Origin: SVTX01 sp051867975
GTDB lineage: Bacteria > Bacillota > Clostridia > Oscillospirales > CAG-272
Assembly (NCBI GenBank): GCA_051867975.1
Contig: JBJDZM010000101.1
Coordinates: forward strand, 1-27,785
Direction: 5' to 3'
Length of the DNA: 27,785 bases
Shown: piece after piece, positions 23,745 through 27,785 of the stretch
Layout of the letters: each line of letters opens with the position of its first letter
Position numbering within the stretch: the first letter of the stretch is position 1
Notes under the pieces: model-generated
What the model was told of the DNA's origin: nothing
Seen by the model: the letters and a program-made list of their open reading frames with translations, nothing else
Databases searched by the model: none
Translations under genes and position numbers: made by a program

Positions 23745-26018
23745 ATGTTGTGTATTCCTATAGAAAACTATCTAAAAACTCCACAAGGGTTACCGTTTTT
23801 CTGTTCTGTGGGAGACGATGAATACTGCTCGTTTTTGGGAAACTTAAAACAAGCAGGGCTCAAACTCATCAGAGTAAGTGACTTTTGCTCTAAGGATGAT
23901 AAGTTCCCGGATTTAGATGAAATGATCGATTATTTCAGAACGGCAGATGTTGACTATAGGGATAACAAATATGTTGTTGTCGGGTTGGGCGAGTATCTCG
24001 CCCTTCGCGGCACAGAGGAAATTACAACCGAACTTAACAGATTAAAGACAACAACGTTGGGTAATGCGAGAGTAGTTCTGTTGTTGCGTGGAATAAGTTC
24101 TTATGTTACTGAACTCGCCGCTAATGACAAAAAACTGACCGGTCAAGGTCGTGTTTATATAAGTTCTCAACCATTTACAGACCTTGCCGCAACCAATGTA
24201 ACACACGATGTAGGGATGGTTCCTCAGAAGGGTATAAAATGGCTATTAAGGGATTACGAGGATGGAACCTCAGGAAATATTCTCTTTAGTTCAGAAAGAG
24301 TTTTTTCCACATCAATCATTCCCGTTTCTGTTATCTCCGGAGCATATTCAGCACTCAAATACTCCATCAAAGATATGCCACTTCCAGAGCAATATGGAAC
24401 TGACGAATTATGGGAAAATCTTTTGAAAGAATTGCAGAAAAAAGCGTATTCACTTAATGCGGTTCTTGAAAGATATGGGGTTGAAGATGATTTTGAGGAC
24501 GATATTTACATCAAATGCAGTGGAGTACAGTTTAAAAATTGGCTCTATTTTATATCCTTAAAAATCAATTCTGAACGAATTCAAAATGCATATTTGGCGT
24601 GGGTTGCAAAAGAAACAGAAAATTGGAATGAGCTCAGGACCAATCTTTTGATTTTCATCACGAAAATAAAGCATACAGACAAATCGTTCAAAAAAATGTA
24701 CGACGAACGCAAAAAACTACTGAAGGAATTTCCAGATTCTGATATAGCAATTTTCATAAAAGAAAATTCCATTGAGCCGACGGAAGAAATATATCGCTTA
24801 ACTGACAACACTCAAATTGAAAGAAGACAAATTCTTTCGTGGGTGGCACACCACAAATGGGATGAAGCTTATGCATATGTGTATCCCCTGCTATCTTCGT
24901 ATTTGCAGAAATTCATCTTCGATTGTGGATCTCTATCAAATGAGTTAACCACATATTTTGAACAATATAAAGCCCAAAAGGTGGCTAACCAATTAAATGA
25001 TGCCTTCTTAGCTCAGGTGGCGGATTGGGGCAAAACATATAAGTATTCCCGAATCCAAACAAGAGATAATGCTATTAAAAGCATCCCCGATCGTTATTCC
25101 TCCTTTTTATACTGGATAGATGCGTTGGGCGTTGAGTATTTGGCTTTAATAGTTGAGTTAGCAAAAAGAAAAGGATTATCCGTACACATTGATATTGGAC
25201 GTGCCGAACTTCCTTCCCTTACCGAGTACAACAAAAGCTTCTATGAAAATTGGGATGGTATAGACAAATACAAAGAGGAAGCACTTGATGATATTAAGCA
25301 CAACGATAAGGGTGGATTTTTCTTTACAAGTTGCGAAGATCCTATCCATTTGGAAAGCGAAATTGCTGTTATAGAAAAAGCAATTAATTTCGCAGCAACT
25401 AAACTGGCAATGCGAGAGTGCAAAAGCTTTGTAATAACGAGCGACCATGGCGCGTCTCGTTTGGCGGTAATAAAGCGCCAAGAAGAAAAATACAGCACCG
25501 AAACTGGTGGCGAACACTCTGGAAGATGCTGTAAGGCCTTTGAAGGATGCGACCTCACAAACTGTGTTGAAGAAAAAGGATATTTTGTATTGACTGACTA
25601 TGGTCGTTTTAAGGGTAGCCGTGCGGCAAATGTCGAAGTGCACGGTGGTGCTTCCTTAGAAGAAGTTCTTGTCCCAATAATTACATTGAAGCTCAAGAAG
25701 CAAGATGCTGTAGATATTCGCGTTCTCAATAGCGACAATATTCAAGCAGACCGCAAAAAAGGGACGACCGTTCAAATATACATTTCCGATGTTGATAATC
25801 CCAAGAGCATCAGCATCGTAATAGGAAATACAAAATATAAAGCAGTTGGAGACGATTCCACTCATTACACAGTTCTGCTGGAAGACATCAAGCGTTCCCA
25901 AACATGCAAAGCAGATATATACGACGGGGATAATCTCCTTGGCAATGTTGAATTTAAGATAAAGGGCAAATCGGGAAATGTGGACTCTGGATTCGATTCG
26001 GAATTTGACGATTTTTGA
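23745..26018 (+). CDS. pglZ: PglZ phosphatase-superfamily protein of BREX type 4
   Basis: 757 residues. The PglZ domain of the alkaline-phosphatase superfamily spans about 450-600: WIDALGVEYL (457-466) gives the first metal-binding Asp (D459), TSDHGASRLAV (565-575) gives D567/H568, and GEHSGRCC (589-596) gives H591. These are the metal-ligand blocks of PglZ. The N-terminal ~450 residues are family-specific, opening with an IENYLKTPQGLPFF block; the C-terminus (~655-757) is a beta-rich domain ending in an acidic tail DSEFDDF. PglZ is the one protein shared by all BREX types, and biochemical work on other PglZ proteins shows metal-dependent nuclease or phosphodiesterase activity. GGAGG stands ahead of the ATG. 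It is placed between the ATPase and brxL as expected for this type. Confidence 0.93.
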   Translation: MLCIPIENYLKTPQGLPFFCSVGDDEYCSFLGNLKQAGLKLIRVSDFCSKDDKFPDLDEMIDYFRTADVDYRDNKYVVVGLGEYLALRGTEEITTELNRLKTTTLGNARVVLLLRGISSYVTELAANDKKLTGQGRVYISSQPFTDLAATNVTHDVGMVPQKGIKWLLRDYEDGTSGNILFSSERVFSTSIIPVSVISGAYSALKYSIKDMPLPEQYGTDELWENLLKELQKKAYSLNAVLERYGVEDDFEDDIYIKCSGVQFKNWLYFISLKINSERIQNAYLAWVAKETENWNELRTNLLIFITKIKHTDKSFKKMYDERKKLLKEFPDSDIAIFIKENSIEPTEEIYRLTDNTQIERRQILSWVAHHKWDEAYAYVYPLLSSYLQKFIFDCGSLSNELTTYFEQYKAQKVANQLNDAFLAQVADWGKTYKYSRIQTRDNAIKSIPDRYSSFLYWIDALGVEYLALIVELAKRKGLSVHIDIGRAELPSLTEYNKSFYENWDGIDKYKEEALDDIKHNDKGGFFFTSCEDPIHLESEIAVIEKAINFAATKLAMRECKSFVITSDHGASRLAVIKRQEEKYSTETGGEHSGRCCKAFEGCDLTNCVEEKGYFVLTDYGRFKGSRAANVEVHGGASLEEVLVPIITLKLKKQDAVDIRVLNSDNIQADRKKGTTVQIYISDVDNPKSISIVIGNTKYKAVGDDSTHYTVLLEDIKRSQTCKADIYDGDNLLGNVEFKIKGKSGNVDSGFDSEFDDF

Positions 26019-26033
26019 TAAAGAGGTATAGTA

Positions 26034-27530
26034 ATGGAACTGGTTGAAAAATTAAAAGATTGTTTTGATGAAATGCTGGTTTATAAAGATTTGAAAAAGA
26101 CAAACTTTTTCTCTTCGTTAAGTTTGCCGGCTTTCATGAGAGACTGGTTGTTAAAAAAATTTGAGGATGAAGACGGTAATTTTGACAAAGATGAATTGTC
26201 GCGCTTCGTGAAAAAATTTATTCCTCGAAAAGACGACTGGAATGCAATAAAAAATCGCATCATCATTGAAAAAGAGAAAGTCAAGTTCCTCGCAAAAATA
26301 TCTATTAATATTGATATTAAAACAGGAGAAGTTTCTTTTTCGCTGCCTGACTTTGGGCTTGGATTCAAAGAAACTATAATTGAACCTGAAGTGTGGGAAC
26401 GTTGCAAGGATGATCTTGTTAGAGGGCAGGATGTTTGGGGAATGGTTGAACTCGGATATCGTGCTCCGGATGACTTTGATTTTGAATTTGAGTATGAAAA
26501 AAAATCAAGCAAATCACGTGATGGCAAGCAAGGCAAGATAAAGCTCGTTTCTTTTAAAAACTTCTGCCCGTACAACATTGATTTGGACGAATACAAAGAA
26601 GCGCGAAAAGAGTTTGAGACTTCAGAGTGGATCGATGTTGTATTGGGGGCAGTAGATTATAACGCCAGTGGATACAAATCGGAGGAAGAAAAACTCACTA
26701 TGCTCACTCGTCTTCTCCCCTTTGTTGAGAAGCGATTGAATCTTATCGAGTTAGCTCCCAAGGGTACTGGAAAATCTTATCTGTTCGGAAATATCAGCCG
26801 TTTTGGATGGCTTTCCAGTGGCGGTGTTATGAGCCGTGCTAAGCTTTTTTATGACCAAAGCAAACGACGTGAAGGCCTTATTGCGGGTAGTGATTTTGTA
26901 ACATTGGATGAGGTGCAAACCATTTCATTCACAGATACTGATGAAATGCGCGCTGCATTGAAAGGTTATTTGGAACAAGGAAACTTCACTGTTGGAGATT
27001 ACAAGGGTGTTGCTGATGCAGGTATGGTTCTTTGCGGTAATATTCGCAAAGAAATAATGGATGCAGATGGATATAGCAATATGTTTGTTGAACTGCCTGT
27101 AGTTTTCCATGAATCTGCTCTTATTGAACGTTTTCACGGCTTTATTAAGGGTTGGAATATTCCAAGAATGAACGATGATCTCAAAGTTAATGGTTGGGCG
27201 CTGAATTCGGAGTATTTTTGCTCCATTATGCATGAACTTAGAAGCGATATGTCTTACCGTGCCATTGTAGACGAATTGGTCATTGTTCCCGATGGAGCTG
27301 ATACCAGAGATACCGAAGCAGTCAAAAGAATCGCAACCGCATACTTAAAGTTGTTGTTCCCACATGTTCAAAGTGCAAAGGATATTAAAACACGTGATTT
27401 CAGAAGATATTGTTTAACAAGAGCAATCAAGATGCGTGATACAATTAAATATCAATTGGGTTTGTTAGACAGTGAATATGCCGGAAAAGATCTTCCCGTT
27501 TTTGATGTAAGAGAGGATGTCGCAGAGTAA
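26034..27530 (+). CDS. brxL: BrxL, short form: AAA+ ATPase of BREX
   Basis: 498 residues. An N-terminal domain (~1-180) contains the BrxL signature block EVWERCKDDLVRGQDVWGMV (120-139). The AAA+ core follows: Walker A APKGTGKS (241-248), Walker B DFVTLDEVQ (287-295), a sensor strand MVLCGNI (331-337) and an arginine-finger candidate in LIERFHGFIKGW. The better-known E. coli type BrxL is ~680 residues with a Lon-like C-terminal domain; here only ~160 residues follow the AAA+ core and I see no Ser-Lys protease motif. This matches the short BrxL lineage used by type 4 systems. BrxL of other types forms DNA-binding rings that block phage DNA, so a translocase or roadblock role is likely here. A GAGG site precedes the ATG. 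Confidence 0.92.
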   Translation: MELVEKLKDCFDEMLVYKDLKKTNFFSSLSLPAFMRDWLLKKFEDEDGNFDKDELSRFVKKFIPRKDDWNAIKNRIIIEKEKVKFLAKISINIDIKTGEVSFSLPDFGLGFKETIIEPEVWERCKDDLVRGQDVWGMVELGYRAPDDFDFEFEYEKKSSKSRDGKQGKIKLVSFKNFCPYNIDLDEYKEARKEFETSEWIDVVLGAVDYNASGYKSEEEKLTMLTRLLPFVEKRLNLIELAPKGTGKSYLFGNISRFGWLSSGGVMSRAKLFYDQSKRREGLIAGSDFVTLDEVQTISFTDTDEMRAALKGYLEQGNFTVGDYKGVADAGMVLCGNIRKEIMDADGYSNMFVELPVVFHESALIERFHGFIKGWNIPRMNDDLKVNGWALNSEYFCSIMHELRSDMSYRAIVDELVIVPDGADTRDTEAVKRIATAYLKLLFPHVQSAKDIKTRDFRRYCLTRAIKMRDTIKYQLGLLDSEYAGKDLPVFDVREDVAE

Positions 27531-27532
27531 TT

Positions 27533-27733
27533 ATGGAAACAAAAAAATGTTATGTTTGTGGCAAATCCCCGTTAAGCAGAGATGAAATTGGGATTACCAA
27601 AAAGCTTATCGACAAAAAAACAGTCAATTTTTATTGTTTAACGTGTTTGGCAGAATATTTTGAAGTTGACGAGGACGAGCTTCTGGCAAAAATCGAAGAA
27701 TTCAAAAATGAAGGCTGTACATTGTTCAAGTAA
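27533..27733 (+). CDS. Small zinc-ribbon protein at the end of the BREX operon
   Basis: 66 residues. Two CxxC knuckles, C6/C9 in CYVCGK and C35/C38 in CLTC, are 25 residues apart and form a zinc ribbon. The second half is acidic and helical (YFEVDEDELLAKIEEF). The start lies 2 bp after the brxL stop, so it is coupled to brxL. I do not know this family; size and position suggest an accessory or adaptor protein of the defence complex. It is real by its coupling and motif, though function is unknown. Confidence 0.8.
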   Translation: METKKCYVCGKSPLSRDEIGITKKLIDKKTVNFYCLTCLAEYFEVDEDELLAKIEEFKNEGCTLFK

Positions 27734-27785
27734 GGAGCCAACTATCAAAAAGTCAATAGGAAAAAGCAAAAAAGATAAAAAAATA
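27732..27785 (+). other. Ribosome site and open frame at window edge (possible next gene)
   Basis: AAGGAG (27732-27737) overlaps the stop of the zinc-ribbon gene. Six bases later a Lys-rich frame opens (ATC at 27744, reading IKKSIGKSKKDKKI) and has no stop before the window ends. There is no ATG, GTG or TTG at the expected place, so a further gene is only possible, perhaps with a rare start codon. Confidence 0.3.

Larger units (their letters stand above)
14032..27785. mobile_element. Integrated genomic island carrying the BREX-4 operon (right end outside window)
   Basis: The island begins at the truncated tRNA-Ser and continues to the window end. Support comes from the broken tRNA, the fall in GC content and change in codon use at this point, an excisionase-like first gene and defence cargo. 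No integrase gene is present in the window, so the type of element is undetermined; the integrase is expected to the right. Confidence 0.6.

Noticed and set aside
1..27785. CRISPR array, rRNA genes or insertion sequence with transposase
   Set aside because: No regularly spaced repeats of CRISPR length, no rRNA-like sequence, and no transposase or integrase frame were seen on either strand.

Overview
The window looks like chromosomal DNA of a Firmicute of class Clostridia, probably an uncultured gut Oscillospiraceae/Ruminococcaceae-type organism. The signs are AAGGAGG-type ribosome sites throughout, a YolD-like/Y-family polymerase pair, a SipW/TasA-type secretion cassette and a LexA box of Firmicutes type. 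The genus cannot be fixed from the sequence. Base composition changes near 14,030: the left half is GC-moderate, while the right half is clearly more AT-rich and uses different codons.

Left part (1-5,100) is housekeeping and stress functions. A minus-strand SOS unit holds a Y-family translesion polymerase followed by the start of a YolD-like gene, with a LexA box placed inside the promoter spacer. Divergent from it is a Na+/phosphate cotransporter with a PhoU domain, preceded by four Pho-box-like hexamers at helical spacing. A TauE/SafE-type permease follows on the minus strand.

Middle part (5,400-13,690) is a plus-strand surface operon comparable in logic to the tapA-sipW-tasA matrix operon of Bacillus. 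In order it has a signal-peptidase-fold membrane protein that has lost its catalytic residues, a TasA/camelysin-like protein, a SipW-type signal peptidase, two more secreted proteins with the same cleavage motif ending in AKY, and a 1,450-residue secreted multi-domain adhesin-like protein. It ends against a broken VOC/glyoxalase gene tail and a strong terminator.

At 13,980-14,031 lies the 3' half of a tRNA-Ser(TGA) gene on the minus strand, cut in its anticodon loop, where composition also changes. This is read as the edge of an integrated island. The next ~540 bp are non-coding but dense in structure: a perfect 22-bp inverted repeat, two divergent promoters, and three TTC-N3-GAA sites exactly 20 bp apart.

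Right part (14,569-27,733) is a tightly packed operon that I read as a type 4 BREX phage-defence system: a small HTH regulator, an 824-residue protein of unknown function, BrxP (PP-loop sulfurtransferase, ferredoxin and DUF4007-like domains in one chain), a BrxC/PglY-like P-loop ATPase, PglZ, a short-form BrxL and a small zinc-ribbon protein. No PglX-type methyltransferase is present. The iron-sulfur PP-loop protein suggests that sulfur chemistry on DNA replaces methylation as the self mark, which is an inference. The most interesting feature seen is that two genes of this operon carry, inside the reading frame and near domain borders, a near-perfect AAGGAGG site followed at normal spacing by an in-frame ATG, so each may make two proteins.
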